From positions 248,001 to 312,000 of the forward strand of contig NZ_QGGU01000002.1 in NCBI RefSeq assembly GCF_003148745.1: 64,000 nucleotides of DNA. The letters are read 5' to 3'. The stretch comes from Pleionea mediterranea. Its GTDB lineage: Bacteria; Pseudomonadota; Gammaproteobacteria; Enterobacterales; Kangiellaceae. Below are positions 42,157-50,609 of this stretch, piece after piece (position 1 is the stretch's first letter; each line of letters opens with the position of its first letter). The notes beneath the pieces were generated by a model that saw only the letters and a program-made list of their open reading frames with translations, was not told where the DNA came from and searched no databases. Made by a program: the position numbers and the translations under genes.

Positions 42157-43425
42157 TTATTGATTAAAAACACGTTTTACTTCTTTTATGCCATCGGCTA
42201 AAGCGTCAATTTCATCGAATGTGTTGTAAAGTGAAAAGGAAGCTCGAGCGGTTGCCGGAACATCAAAAAACTTCATTACGGGTTGTGCACAATGATGCCC
42301 CGCACGAATGGCGATACCGAAACTGTTAAGAATGCTTCCAATATCATGAGGGTGAATATCCCCCATCACAAAAGACATAACCGATGCTTTTTCTTTTGCC
42401 GTACCTATTAGTTGAACACCATTGATTGCCGATACTTTTTCATGAGCGTAATCGAGCAGTTGTTTTTCATGACTTTCTATATTATGAATGCCCACATTAC
42501 TGATAAAGTCGATGGCTTCACCGAGACCAATAGCCGCAGAGATGGGAGGAGTTCCTGCCTCAAATTTATAGGGCGGCTCATTATAAATAGTTTCTTCAAA
42601 GGTAACGTGTAAGATCATATCGCCGCCGCCCAGATAAGGTACCATGCGATCGTGCATTCTTGAGTTAGCGTAAAGAATGCCAATACCGGTGGGCCCGTAC
42701 ATTTTATGGCCGGAAAAAGCATAAAAATCACAATCCAATGACTGAACATCAACAGGCTTATGCGGAATACCTTGAGCGCCATCAATCAGTGTGACGGCTC
42801 CGTATTTCTTTGCCTCAATAATCATTTCTTCGATGGGGTTAACACTTCCAATCGCATTCGACACTTGCGATAAAGCAACAATTTTAGTTTTCTTATTCAG
42901 CTTTCTTAAAAATTCATCAAGCTTTAATTCGCCGCTGGAATTAATAGGAATGACTTTGAGCAGGCAGCCTTTCTCCTGACACAGCATTTGCCAGGGCACA
43001 ATGTTTGAATGGTGTTCAAGCGCGGTAATTAAAATTTCGTCGCCTTCCATCAAATTTGCTCGACCATAACTCTGCATCACCAAATTTATCGAGTCGGTGG
43101 TTCCTCTGGTATAAATAATTTCTGACTCAGAATTGGCATTGATATAACGAGCCACTTTTTTTCGAGCGGATTCATAAGCGTTGGTGGCTTCTTCTCCTAG
43201 CGTATGAACACTGCGATGAACATTTGAATGTTCAAATTGATGATATTGATGCAGCCGATCAATCACTGCTTTGGGCAACTGGCTGGAAGCGGCATTATCA
43301 AGGTACGCCAATTTATGATTGTTGATATCGGGACGACTTAAAATGGGAAAATGTTGACGAATCGTATTCACATCAAAAGTGGTACTGAAAGGTGCGCTCA
43401 TTTTTTCTAATACATTAGTTGACAT
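42157..43425 (-). CDS. Cysteine desulfurase, SufS type
   Basis: A 422-aa PLP enzyme that takes sulfur from cysteine as an enzyme persulfide. Visible are YLDNAASSQLPKAVID, the EHHSNIVPWQ motif with the PLP-stacking His, DGAQGIPHKPVDVQ, the Schiff-base Lys in FSGHKMYGPTGIG and the catalytic Cys in RAGHHCAQPVM. All are group II (SufS/CsdA). No SufBCD genes accompany it, only SufU downstream. Together with ArsM upstream it suggests sulfur delivery in the context of arsenic, for example thiolation or repair of thiol pools. The start is an ATG at 43425. Confidence 0.92.
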   Translation of the reverse strand: MSTNVLEKMSAPFSTTFDVNTIRQHFPILSRPDINNHKLAYLDNAASSQLPKAVIDRLHQYHQFEHSNVHRSVHTLGEEATNAYESARKKVARYINANSESEIIYTRGTTDSINLVMQSYGRANLMEGDEILITALEHHSNIVPWQMLCQEKGCLLKVIPINSSGELKLDEFLRKLNKKTKIVALSQVSNAIGSVNPIEEMIIEAKKYGAVTLIDGAQGIPHKPVDVQSLDCDFYAFSGHKMYGPTGIGILYANSRMHDRMVPYLGGGDMILHVTFEETIYNEPPYKFEAGTPPISAAIGLGEAIDFISNVGIHNIESHEKQLLDYAHEKVSAINGVQLIGTAKEKASVMSFVMGDIHPHDIGSILNSFGIAIRAGHHCAQPVMKFFDVPATARASFSLYNTFDEIDALADGIKEVKRVFNQ

Positions 43426-43501
43426 AACGGATTCCTATTTTTATTCGGCTTGATATTGAGCGTGTATAGGGGACATTTTTTAAGTAACCGGAAAGCAACA
43501 A

Positions 43502-43532
43502 CCGTGCATTGAACTTTTTATTCAGTGCACGG
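43502..43532 (-). terminator. Hairpin between arsM and the SufS gene
   Basis: CCGTGCA (43502-43508) with TGCACGG (43526-43532) plus an inner TGAA/TTCA stem. It follows the arsM stop by 10 bp. Without a strong T-run it may be a partial terminator or a processing/attenuation site inside the operon. Confidence 0.5.
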
Positions 43533-43541
43533 CATTACCAC

Positions 43542-44870
43542 TTATTGGCAGCCGCATTCACCGCATCCGGTATCGCAACATTCACCACCAGTGCTTTTGG
43601 CTTCTGTATCACAAGGACAGCATTCATCTGTTGCAGACTCGGTGGTTGCCGCTGCTACGGTTGCAGTGCCACAGGATGAACCTGTGCCGCAAGATGAGCT
43701 GCTGTCGCAACAACCAGAGCTAGCTTCTGGCTGCTTCTTTTCCGGTACCGCTAATTGTTCCGCTGTACAGCCACAGTCACCCGACTGTTCAATAGCCATA
43801 GGATCACAGCATGGGCTGCCATCGGCTTTTGGTTCATTATTGTCGCAGCAGGGGGCTGCTTTATCTTGAGGATTGCAGCAGGGCGCTTCACGTTGACCTG
43901 ATTCAGCTGTCGATTCTGCACTGGTACCACAGCCACCGCTGCCACAGGAATTGTCAGCTCTGGCGAGTTCTGGAATGTCCATCACCTGGAATGATTCGTC
44001 ATAGGGTGATAAGCGCAGTTTAATGGCTGTTTCATCGCATACTTCGGTTGCGTCAAATCGTTTAAATTGATTGCCGTCTTCATCAGCAACACTGGCGTAA
44101 GGCCCCATGTATACAGCAATGTGCCCACCATAATTACGTTCTTTTGTTACGGGTAATTTGTAAGCGCAAATGGTTAAAGAGCCAAAGGTGTAGCCATTTA
44201 ATTCTTTCCAGGCAGACTCATCAATCTGAGTTAATGCAAGAAAACCAGCCTCTTGATAGGTATTCACTAATTCACCGACAGGTATCGCTCCAGTGTAGCA
44301 TTCAGCCCATAATTGTTCGTTCTCTTTGTCTTCAGGCTCAACTTCTCTATCGACAACAATATCTGAAATTATCATTCGTCCACCAGGTTTCAGTACGCGA
44401 TGAATTTCTTTTAAAACTTTTTCTTTGCTGTCAGAAAGATTTAAAACGCAATTAGAGATCACAAGATCGACACTGTTGTCTTCGATTGGTAAATCTTCGA
44501 TATAACCTTTACGAAATTCGACTACGTCAAAACCAATGTTATCCGATACACGTTGTTTAAACTGGTTGGCTTGTTCGAGCATATCATCCGTCATATCCAC
44601 ACCAATGACTTTGCCTTTTGGGCCAACCATTTTTGCGGCAACAAAACTGTCAATACCGACACCAGAACCAAGATCAACAATGACTTCATTTTCTTTTACG
44701 CCTGCCTTTAAAAGAGGGCTGCCACAACCATAGTTTCTCTCAAGGGCCTCTTCTGGAATGTGGGCGGTTAAATCCTTTTTATAAGACTGAGGACAACAAA
44801 GTCCTGCGGCCCGGTTAGCAGCGTCACCGTAGAGCGACTTGACTGCCTGTTCTTTGTCTGCAGTTTTCAT
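43542..44870 (-). CDS. arsM: ArsM-type arsenite S-adenosylmethionine methyltransferase with Cys-rich tail
   Basis: Methylates As(III) with SAM in the cytoplasm. The SAM motif is VIVDLGSGVGIDSFVAAKMV (about 64-83) with IGVDMTDDML; the arsenic-binding cysteines typical of ArsM are Cys49 (NYGCGSP), Cys141 (ISNCVLNL) and Cys191 (AECYTGA), with a further pair Cys25-Cys26. Residues ~300-442 are a low-complexity tail with 22 Cys, mostly CC or CxC pairs, far beyond a normal ArsM. I choose ATG 44870 (MKTADKEQ) with GGAG 10 nt upstream; the ATG at 44942 would add 24 non-family residues. It lies in the minus-strand operon VOC-VOC-Cys protein-arsM-sufS-sufU-FMO. Confidence 0.9.
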   Translation of the reverse strand: MKTADKEQAVKSLYGDAANRAAGLCCPQSYKKDLTAHIPEEALERNYGCGSPLLKAGVKENEVIVDLGSGVGIDSFVAAKMVGPKGKVIGVDMTDDMLEQANQFKQRVSDNIGFDVVEFRKGYIEDLPIEDNSVDLVISNCVLNLSDSKEKVLKEIHRVLKPGGRMIISDIVVDREVEPEDKENEQLWAECYTGAIPVGELVNTYQEAGFLALTQIDESAWKELNGYTFGSLTICAYKLPVTKERNYGGHIAVYMGPYASVADEDGNQFKRFDATEVCDETAIKLRLSPYDESFQVMDIPELARADNSCGSGGCGTSAESTAESGQREAPCCNPQDKAAPCCDNNEPKADGSPCCDPMAIEQSGDCGCTAEQLAVPEKKQPEASSGCCDSSSSCGTGSSCGTATVAAATTESATDECCPCDTEAKSTGGECCDTGCGECGCQ

Positions 44871-44914
44871 CAGTTTAAACTCCAAAAATATATACGAATT
44901 AATAAAGGAGGGAG

Positions 44915-44940
44915 GCCCGTTGTTTATAATAAAAACGGGC
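44915..44940 (-). terminator. Hairpin between the Cys-rich protein gene and arsM
   Basis: GCCCGTT (44915-44921) and AACGGGC (44934-44940), 12-nt loop, in the 84-bp gap. On the minus strand the 3' arm is followed by CCTCCCTCCTTTATT, not a clean T-run. It may attenuate transcription before arsM. Confidence 0.45.
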
Positions 44941-44954
44941 AATTAATGTTTAAA

Positions 44955-45242
44955 TTATGGTTCGTAGCAATTGCAGCGAGATAAGTTATTTGCAACTTCC
45001 GCCTGCTTTAAAGCGCCCATAAGATGCATGGTGACCTTGCCATCAACCCCTTTTACATTGACGCCTTTTAATCGTGCTGCAAAATCTTCGTCACAACAGT
45101 CGTCATTACAGCCTGGGCCATCAGGGCCACACAAGTCAGCCATTTTTTGCATTTTATCGACTTTAAGTTCTTCGCCTTCTAAATGAACGTCTACGCCGTC
45201 CTTTTTTTGCTCCATTCCGGTCACTTTATTTGCTAGTTGCAT
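44955..45242 (-). CDS. Small Cys-rich protein, putative metal(loid)-binding
   Basis: A 95-aa protein with six Cys: LCGPDGPGCNDDCCDEDF (Cys38, 45, 49, 50) and RCNCYEP at the end (Cys90, 92). No signal peptide or membrane segment. The N-terminal half (MEQKKDGVDVHLEGEELKVD) and VNVKGVDGKVTMHLMGAL look like short beta strands. I do not recognise the family. Cys spacing and position between two VOC genes and arsM suggest a cytoplasmic As(III)-binding carrier similar in role to ArsD, although it is not related to ArsD in sequence. Confidence 0.65.
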   Translation of the reverse strand: MQLANKVTGMEQKKDGVDVHLEGEELKVDKMQKMADLCGPDGPGCNDDCCDEDFAARLKGVNVKGVDGKVTMHLMGALKQAEVANNLSRCNCYEP

Positions 45243-45280
45243 AGTGTTTACCTTTTAGTTGATGAATAATAAGAGTGAAT

Positions 45281-45688
45281 TTATCCGTTGGCCGATGTTA
45301 TTGACCATTGATTGCCCTCAGGATCCTTTACTTTTATACCTGATCCATTATTGAGCTTATGAATTTTTATGCCTTCTTTTTTCAGTCGAGATTCAATTTT
45401 TTCGATATTAAGACTGTCTTTTGCCTGAATGCCAAAGTTACCGTTTCCTTTTGCGTTATGCTGCACTCGATTTAACGAAATATTGAGCGGTGGCTCTTCC
45501 AGATCATATTTTATATAGCCATCACGTTCGGTATGTGGTTCTTTACCAAACAGGTTGTTATAAAAGTATTTTAATTCGGTGACGTCTTTGACGTTTAACG
45601 CGATATGAAAACGAGTTTTGGTTGGAAACTCTACGGCACTGTCATTTTTAACCGTGCTGGGTTTCACTTTTGTCCAAATACTATTCAT
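45281..45688 (-). CDS. Degenerate ArsI/CadI-type VOC protein
   Basis: A 135-aa glyoxalase/VOC protein, paralogous to the three other VOC genes of the island (RFHIALNVKDVTELKYFYNN, EPPLNISLNR). Compared with them it keeps the first metal His (His28), but has Asn84 in place of the second His (GNFGIQ for GHFGIQ), Ser129 in place of the metal Glu (WSI for WEI), no Cys pair (NGSG) and no CGxxCxC tail. It is thus unlikely to be a C-As lyase and may be a structural or binding paralogue. I choose ATG 45688 with GAGG seven bases upstream; an upstream start at 45727 has no support. Confidence 0.8.
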   Translation of the reverse strand: MNSIWTKVKPSTVKNDSAVEFPTKTRFHIALNVKDVTELKYFYNNLFGKEPHTERDGYIKYDLEEPPLNISLNRVQHNAKGNGNFGIQAKDSLNIEKIESRLKKEGIKIHKLNNGSGIKVKDPEGNQWSITSANG

Positions 45689-45717
45689 GCTGTAGCCTCG
45701 GTGATTATAATTAATGG

Positions 45718-46221
45718 TTAGCCGCAACCTTCTGCTTCACAAGCGCAAGAGTCTCCGCAACGTACTTCGCTGGTATTTTCTTCGGTGACCACAAAAATCT
45801 CCCATTGATTTCCATCTGGATCATTTAACCAAGCTTTATTCGCGACTGAGAAACAGCAGGCTGTTTCTGCTTCTTCAAGCTCAACATCAAAACCTGCAGT
45901 TTCTAATCTTGATTTATAGCGCTGAATATCCTCGCTTGTTTTTAACTGAATGCCAAAGTGGCCATCACGTTGTTGTGCGTTTGACCGTTTTATCAGTTGA
46001 AAGTCCATTGGAGGATTGTATGGATTGAACCTAGCATTACTGTCTGAAACTTCAGTTGCTGGCCGATTAAAAACGGCCTGGTAAAACTTTATTGATGAGT
46101 CCAGGTTTTTAACATCAATTTGCACGGTAGGTCTTAGCTGTGTAGGAAACGCCAGCGACTCTGCTTTATTTGAGCTAAATGTTTCTTGTTGACGATAAGT
46201 CTCTTGTTGATGAGATGTCAT
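45718..46221 (-). CDS. ArsI/CadI-type VOC protein with altered metal site
   Basis: A 167-aa VOC protein. Family marks are HFGIQLKTSEDIQ with His88, the Cys122-Cys123 pair (TACCFSVANKAW), DPDGNQWEIFVV with Glu141 and a C-terminal CGDSCAC (Cys155, 159, 161) plus Cys166. The first metal ligand is changed: the position equal to H-V-A-L-N in the canonical copy reads V-Q-I-D-V (Gln34). It is the first gene of the minus-strand operon, divergent from the arsenate reductase. Whether it cleaves C-As bonds is open; the thiol pair that binds trivalent methylarsenicals is present. Confidence 0.82.
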   Translation of the reverse strand: MTSHQQETYRQQETFSSNKAESLAFPTQLRPTVQIDVKNLDSSIKFYQAVFNRPATEVSDSNARFNPYNPPMDFQLIKRSNAQQRDGHFGIQLKTSEDIQRYKSRLETAGFDVELEEAETACCFSVANKAWLNDPDGNQWEIFVVTEENTSEVRCGDSCACEAEGCG

Positions 46222-46414
46222 TTCAATTTTCCTTTGTCAGTTTTGACAACATATCCCTATTTAATAACAGGTCAATTTAACCAACAAGCTGATCGGGAGT
46301 ACAGGCGTAAAACCTGATCAGCTATAGAATAATCAAATGCCTTAAAGTATCAGGAGAGCCTTGATTTTCGGTAAGGCTGCTATTGTCCACTCATTAATGT
46401 TATAGGGAATAATT
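46222..46414. promoter_or_regulatory. Divergent promoter region of the arsenic island
   Basis: Between the VOC-arsM operon (minus) and the ArsC-methyltransferase operon (plus). TTGACA at 46243 (plus) and TTGACC (complement of 46270-46275) are possible -35 elements but no good -10 accompanies either. An 8-9 bp inverted repeat AGCTGATC (46287-46294) / GATCAGCT (46316-46323) is an operator candidate. No known ArsR box recognised. Confidence 0.5.
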
Positions 46415-46945
46415 ATGTACAAACTTCTATACATTTGTACTCACAATCGATGTCGCAGTATTCTTTCCGAAGCTATTACAAATCATTACTCTAATGGTCT
46501 TGTGCATGCAGAAAGTGCAGGTTGTTCACCCTGTGGAGCCGTACACCCATTATCACTAAAGTATTTAGTTGAAAGAGATATTTCGATAGAGGGATTGCGC
46601 AGTCAAGCCATTGATGAGTTCGAATATTATGATCCGGATATTGTGATAACCGTTTGTGATTCGGCTGCCAGAGAGTCATGCCCTATATGGTTTGGAGATG
46701 CACTTAGACTACACTGGGGATTACCCGATCCTTCGAAAATTGAAAATATTGTTGAAGCCCAGTCAGCTTTTTATCAAGTTATTAGTGAAATAAGAAATAG
46801 AACCCTCGCCATAAATGCGCTAGCAAAAGCGCAATACGATATTCAAATATTCAAAGATAAATTTAAAAAAATGGTTAGAAAAAGTCCGTTTGTGACGTTA
46901 ACGCATGCGGTCAATAACGCGGGTCAACAATCATTTGTTAATTAA
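46415..46945 (+). CDS. arsC: Arsenate reductase, low-molecular-weight phosphatase type
   Basis: A 176-aa protein of the LMW-PTP/thioredoxin-coupled ArsC superfamily. The P-loop is CTHNRCRS (Cys8-x5-Arg14), the general-acid Asp lies in GLPDPSK and the redox cysteines in VCDSAARESCP (two Cys seven apart) correspond to the Cys82/Cys89 pair of the Staphylococcus-type ArsC. It would reduce As(V) to As(III) at the expense of thioredoxin. A C-terminal ~40-residue extension follows the normal end. It starts the plus-strand operon with AGGGA before ATG 46415 and is 12 bp upstream of a methyltransferase gene. Confidence 0.88.
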   Translation: MYKLLYICTHNRCRSILSEAITNHYSNGLVHAESAGCSPCGAVHPLSLKYLVERDISIEGLRSQAIDEFEYYDPDIVITVCDSAARESCPIWFGDALRLHWGLPDPSKIENIVEAQSAFYQVISEIRNRTLAINALAKAQYDIQIFKDKFKKMVRKSPFVTLTHAVNNAGQQSFVN

Positions 46946-46957
46946 GGAGCTGGTATT

Positions 46958-47656
46958 ATGGCAATAAAACAAAATGAATCTGCGCTGATGCAATCTAAGA
47001 AAACCTATTGGTTGCCTAATATTCCACACTTTCTGGCAAAGCAGGCTTGTCATCCAAAGGGGCTTTTTGGTCGATTGTTCGGAAAAGCAATGAATAAGAT
47101 GAACAAGGAGTCTAATCAATGGGTTTTGACCATGTTAAATTTAAATACCAATGATAAGGTTTTGGAGGTCGGTTATGGCCCTGGGGATGGTATTAACCGA
47201 TTGTCTCAGATTGTGACTGACGGATTTATTGCTGGAATTGATTATTCAGAGACCATGTATCATTCTGCAAAATCAAAAAATAAACAGGCAATTGAAAGAG
47301 GACTGGTTGAACTCAGTGTGGGAGATGCTGAAAAACTTCCTTATGAGAGCAACTTTTTTGATAGTATGTTCTGTGTCCATGTTTTGTATTTTTGGCAAGA
47401 TCCTATTTCTGTTTTAAAAGAATTGATTCGTACATTAAAACCCGCGGGAAAAATAGCGCTTTTTATTGGCGATAAAGAAGAAATGTCCGGTATAAAGTTG
47501 ACGCAGACGGGTGTCTATAACCTTTACACTTTAGAAGAAATTGTTGAACTACTAGAAGAATCTGGATTTATTAATGTGCATTACTTTCAAAAGTGTATGT
47601 CGACAGGGCCTTTAAGTCAGGGGATTTGTATTGTTGGCGAAAAAGCACCCTGCTAA
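46958..47656 (+). CDS. Class I SAM-dependent methyltransferase
   Basis: A 232-aa methyltransferase with the motif I VLEVGYGPGDGINRLSQIV, Asp of AGIDYSETM (motif II), SVGDAEKLPYESNFFD and LKPAGKIALFIG. It begins with an ACHPKGLFGRLFGKAMNKMN segment seen in a broad group of small UbiE-like enzymes whose substrates are unknown. It lacks the ArsM cysteines but has Cys in FQKCMSTGPL, QGICIV and at the last residue. It is coupled to arsC (12 bp), so it may act on an arsenic compound or a lipid; this is inference from context. Start supported by AAGGAGC. Confidence 0.78.
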   Translation: MAIKQNESALMQSKKTYWLPNIPHFLAKQACHPKGLFGRLFGKAMNKMNKESNQWVLTMLNLNTNDKVLEVGYGPGDGINRLSQIVTDGFIAGIDYSETMYHSAKSKNKQAIERGLVELSVGDAEKLPYESNFFDSMFCVHVLYFWQDPISVLKELIRTLKPAGKIALFIGDKEEMSGIKLTQTGVYNLYTLEEIVELLEESGFINVHYFQKCMSTGPLSQGICIVGEKAPC

Positions 47657-47825
47657 AATAGATTCTAGTAAAAATATCGTACCAAGTTCTTTACAGTCGA
47701 TAAACATGTGAAAATTGAACAGTATCATGGTACGGTTCTCCATGAGCGTATTTGCACGAAACATATTAGAAACTTTGTGTTTGAAAAGATCGTGCTTTTA
47801 AATAGTGGAGAACCTGGTAATTCGT

Positions 47826-48458
47826 TTAGAATGAAGAGTTATCTTCTTTAAGGAACTCGATTTCTTCTATGGTAGACTCTCTTCCAAGTATATTGTTTCT
47901 GTGAGGGTATCGCCCAAACCTGTCAATAATTTCATGATGACGTACCGCGTAAAATTGATACGCCATTTTAAAAAATTCTTCGCCATTAGGGGCAATGGTT
48001 TTTGATGCTTCCATTAAAAACTTAAATTTATCCAGCATTATTAAATGATCTTCAACATTTTCAGAGTGCATTAGCGGCATATACAAAAATAATCGGTATA
48101 TTAAAGGTAGCTCGTCATCCAGATTATTATTCAGTGCTTTATGACATAAGTGTAATGCCACTTCATCACCTGAGTACATTTTTGCTGTGTCTCGGTACAT
48201 GTTTCGGGTGAACTGATCGAATAACAAGATATAAGCTAGATAATCTCTACCGCTTGTTAATGGTTGTTTAAATCCTTTAATCTGTTCTATAAAGTCGCTT
48301 TCGAAGCGCTGCTTAATTTCCTTATCGACGTCAGGTGACTTGCTGTGCCACTTCATACATTCTTTAACATCCATAGCCAAAATAGATGTGTTGTCGAGAT
48401 CACCAAACCAGTAATGTAAAACTTCATCTGTGTTTATCATTGAAAACTCCGTTATCAT
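47826..48458 (-). CDS. DUF924 family protein
   Basis: A 210-aa all-helical protein of the DUF924 family: VLHYWFGD at the start, LAYILLFDQFTRNMYRDTAKMYSGDEVAL in the middle and FAVRHHEIIDRFGRYPHRN (as FYAVRHHEIIDRFGRYPHRN) near the end. The fold is TPR-like. The family is widespread and has no established function. It is downstream of the outer membrane gene by about 35 bp and may be part of the long minus-strand transcript, but DUF924 genes are common elsewhere, so a link to arsenic is weak. Alternative start at Met7. Confidence 0.88.
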   Translation of the reverse strand: MITEFSMINTDEVLHYWFGDLDNTSILAMDVKECMKWHSKSPDVDKEIKQRFESDFIEQIKGFKQPLTSGRDYLAYILLFDQFTRNMYRDTAKMYSGDEVALHLCHKALNNNLDDELPLIYRLFLYMPLMHSENVEDHLIMLDKFKFLMEASKTIAPNGEEFFKMAYQFYAVRHHEIIDRFGRYPHRNNILGRESTIEEIEFLKEDNSSF

Positions 48459-48493
48459 GGTTTCTAGTAGTTAGCTATTCATATAATTAGTAT

Positions 48494-49741
48494 TTAAAAT
48501 GTGTACTGTATTTCAAAATAGGTGTTCTGATTTTTCTTTAAGCTGCCGTATAGTGAGCTTTTTTCACCGTGATAGCGTTGATTGCTTAAAGTTAGCTTAA
48601 TATTCTCTCTATACCGGTAGGTAACTATCAACTGTTCAAACGTACTGTTGTCAACAAAATGATGATGGGCATACCATTCCGCAAAGAGAGTTTCGTGTAA
48701 CCATTGATTTTCTAACTTTATCGTCATTCCGGAATTATGTGTTTTAGGCACCTGGTAGATAAATTGATTTAATTGCATGGCATGTTGTTGCAGTTCAGTT
48801 AAGTTATTGTTTAACGAATCGTCCTTTGAATATCGAGTGGTCCATTGTATGTCGAGTATTAAATATTGCTGCAGATGATGACTGAGACCAACAACCAGTG
48901 CATCAAAGGAAGGCATGCCAAAATTATTGTTATTTGCAGTTGGATGGTTCGTAGCAAATTCCATTTTTAGGCTATTACGGCCAAAAACATAATTTAAATC
49001 AAAACCGGCAATACGGACTTCGGGGTATTGAAAGTGAATTGATGGGTTATTGGGTTGATTATCGGATTGATTAGTACGAAATGCTTCAGGCAATAAATTA
49101 TGGCCCCGGTAATAATAAAGCGACCAGTCCAAATCGTCATGGTAATGCCGGGTACGCAGTACCCATTGTGGCGAGGCCGTATTGACATTGGTTGAATCAT
49201 CAACAATATAGTCGACTTGATCATTTCCAGGAAAATGGATTGTTGATGGCTCATGTTTCCAGATCGCCGCCACGGTTGTTGAGAAAGTCGGTGTTGCATA
49301 ATAGTCGATTTTAATCGATTCGACACCACTGCGTTGATCACTTAAAAACGGACGCGAAATGGTATAATCCCGAGGCGTAACAACATCTACCGGATTAATA
49401 GCGTTTGCCTTTCCCCATGAAAATATTTGTTTGCCTGCGGATATATCAAAACTAGCGGCACGGTATTTAATAAAAGCCTGTTTAATGTGGCGCCTGTTAT
49501 TTTCTTCATATTCACTCTCTTCAAGCAGCGCTTCAAATTGTGCTTGCCATTGACGTGAAAATCGAGCTTTTGCGTTAAAATCAAATTGGATGCCTGTAAA
49601 TCCAGATTCATCATCAAGGTGACTAGTTGAAGTAGAGTAATTCAATCGTAACTTGCTGACTTGATTGTATTTCGGCTGAGCAAGTGATGGTTGATTGGTA
49701 CTGAACAATAAGGTTAACCAGAGGCTATTTAAACTACGCAT
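48494..49741 (-). CDS. Outer membrane beta-barrel protein of an RND export trio
   Basis: A 415-aa protein with a short signal peptide (about 1-21, cut after SLA) and alternating amphipathic strands to a final aromatic residue (YFEIQYTF), the signature of an outer membrane barrel. FDISAGKQIFSWGKANAINPVDVVTPRDY resembles the DUF1302/alginate-export type barrels. It follows a LolA-like protein and an RND permease; such trios occur widely with MMPL-type exporters. It may be the outer membrane exit or receiver for the exported compound. No TonB box is visible. Confidence 0.75.
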   Translation of the reverse strand: MRSLNSLWLTLLFSTNQPSLAQPKYNQVSKLRLNYSTSTSHLDDESGFTGIQFDFNAKARFSRQWQAQFEALLEESEYEENNRRHIKQAFIKYRAASFDISAGKQIFSWGKANAINPVDVVTPRDYTISRPFLSDQRSGVESIKIDYYATPTFSTTVAAIWKHEPSTIHFPGNDQVDYIVDDSTNVNTASPQWVLRTRHYHDDLDWSLYYYRGHNLLPEAFRTNQSDNQPNNPSIHFQYPEVRIAGFDLNYVFGRNSLKMEFATNHPTANNNNFGMPSFDALVVGLSHHLQQYLILDIQWTTRYSKDDSLNNNLTELQQHAMQLNQFIYQVPKTHNSGMTIKLENQWLHETLFAEWYAHHHFVDNSTFEQLIVTYRYRENIKLTLSNQRYHGEKSSLYGSLKKNQNTYFEIQYTF

Positions 49742-49781
49742 CGAGAATCATTCAAATCAACTTTTGTATTTTAATGACAAG

Positions 49782-50609
49782 TTAAAACCATTCAAGCGTT
49801 CGTACGGTAAATGTGTGCTGATCCAGTTTTACATCAGTTTCATAGTGTGTTGCTTCAACAATTGTTTTATGACCGGTCTGATGGTTATTCATTTCTCGTC
49901 GCATCGCTGCGTATCTGTCGTTTTCAGGCTCAACCAGTTTGATGCCAGAAACGCGTTGTGTTTTTAGTAATTGTTTATCAAGATCGTAATATTCCACCTT
50001 AACTTCGTGAAAACTTTTCTTATCTATCCAGGTTTTTTTCGATGTGTAACCGTAATTATCTTTAATAGTCTGATTGATGGGTGTTGACTCAATTAAGAAG
50101 CAATCGACACCATCAACGACTGCTTCTCCAATAAGTTTATGGTGATAATATGAAACTCTTGGAGGAAGCATATCGCCATAAGCAAAGTCAGTGCCCATAA
50201 AGCTGTCTTTTTTATTGCTGGCAATTAAGCGACGACTTCGATCAAGCGCTGGAAGAAATATCCAGAGATCATCTTCGGCTTTACTGTGCTCATGCTGTAG
50301 AAATCCTGTGCCCTGAATATCTTTTGGTTTTAAAAAGCGAACCAGCATATAAGAGTCTATGCCATTATCCTGTAGCGCAGAGGTAACAATAACTTTTCGA
50401 ACCCTTTCTTCACTGCGATGGTTAATCAATTTCATGGTGATTTGTTTTTTTATCTTCGAAACTTTACCGGCATAAAAGTTTCGCTCCATAATCTGCTCGG
50501 CACTTTTTGCTGTGGATTTCTCCGTATTTTGTTTTGTACTTTGGTTTGCCGTTAAATTGCTGCAAAATATCAGTAATACTAGGGTTAGAAGAGTGTTACT
50601 GCTGTACAT
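49782..50609 (-). CDS. LolA-like outer membrane lipoprotein-sorting protein
   Basis: A 275-aa periplasmic protein with a signal peptide (cut near LTANQ) and the half-barrel fold of the LolA/'outer membrane lipoprotein-sorting' family: YMLVRFLKPKDIQGTGFLQH, DLWIFLPALDRSRRLIASNK and MGTDFAYGDM are typical of the MMPL-linked group. Such proteins bind a hydrophobic ligand and ferry it across the periplasm. It overlaps the permease gene by 14 bp, so both are translationally coupled. The ligand is unknown; in this island a lipid-linked or methylated arsenical is a hypothesis. Confidence 0.85.
   Translation of the reverse strand: MYSSNTLLTLVLLIFCSNLTANQSTKQNTEKSTAKSAEQIMERNFYAGKVSKIKKQITMKLINHRSEERVRKVIVTSALQDNGIDSYMLVRFLKPKDIQGTGFLQHEHSKAEDDLWIFLPALDRSRRLIASNKKDSFMGTDFAYGDMLPPRVSYYHHKLIGEAVVDGVDCFLIESTPINQTIKDNYGYTSKKTWIDKKSFHEVKVEYYDLDKQLLKTQRVSGIKLVEPENDRYAAMRREMNNHQTGHKTIVEATHYETDVKLDQHTFTVRTLEWF

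Noticed and set aside
43525-43869. Gln/Ser/Val-rich plus-strand ORF opposite the ArsM tail
   Set aside because: It is only the antisense reading of the repetitive Cys codons of the ArsM tail.
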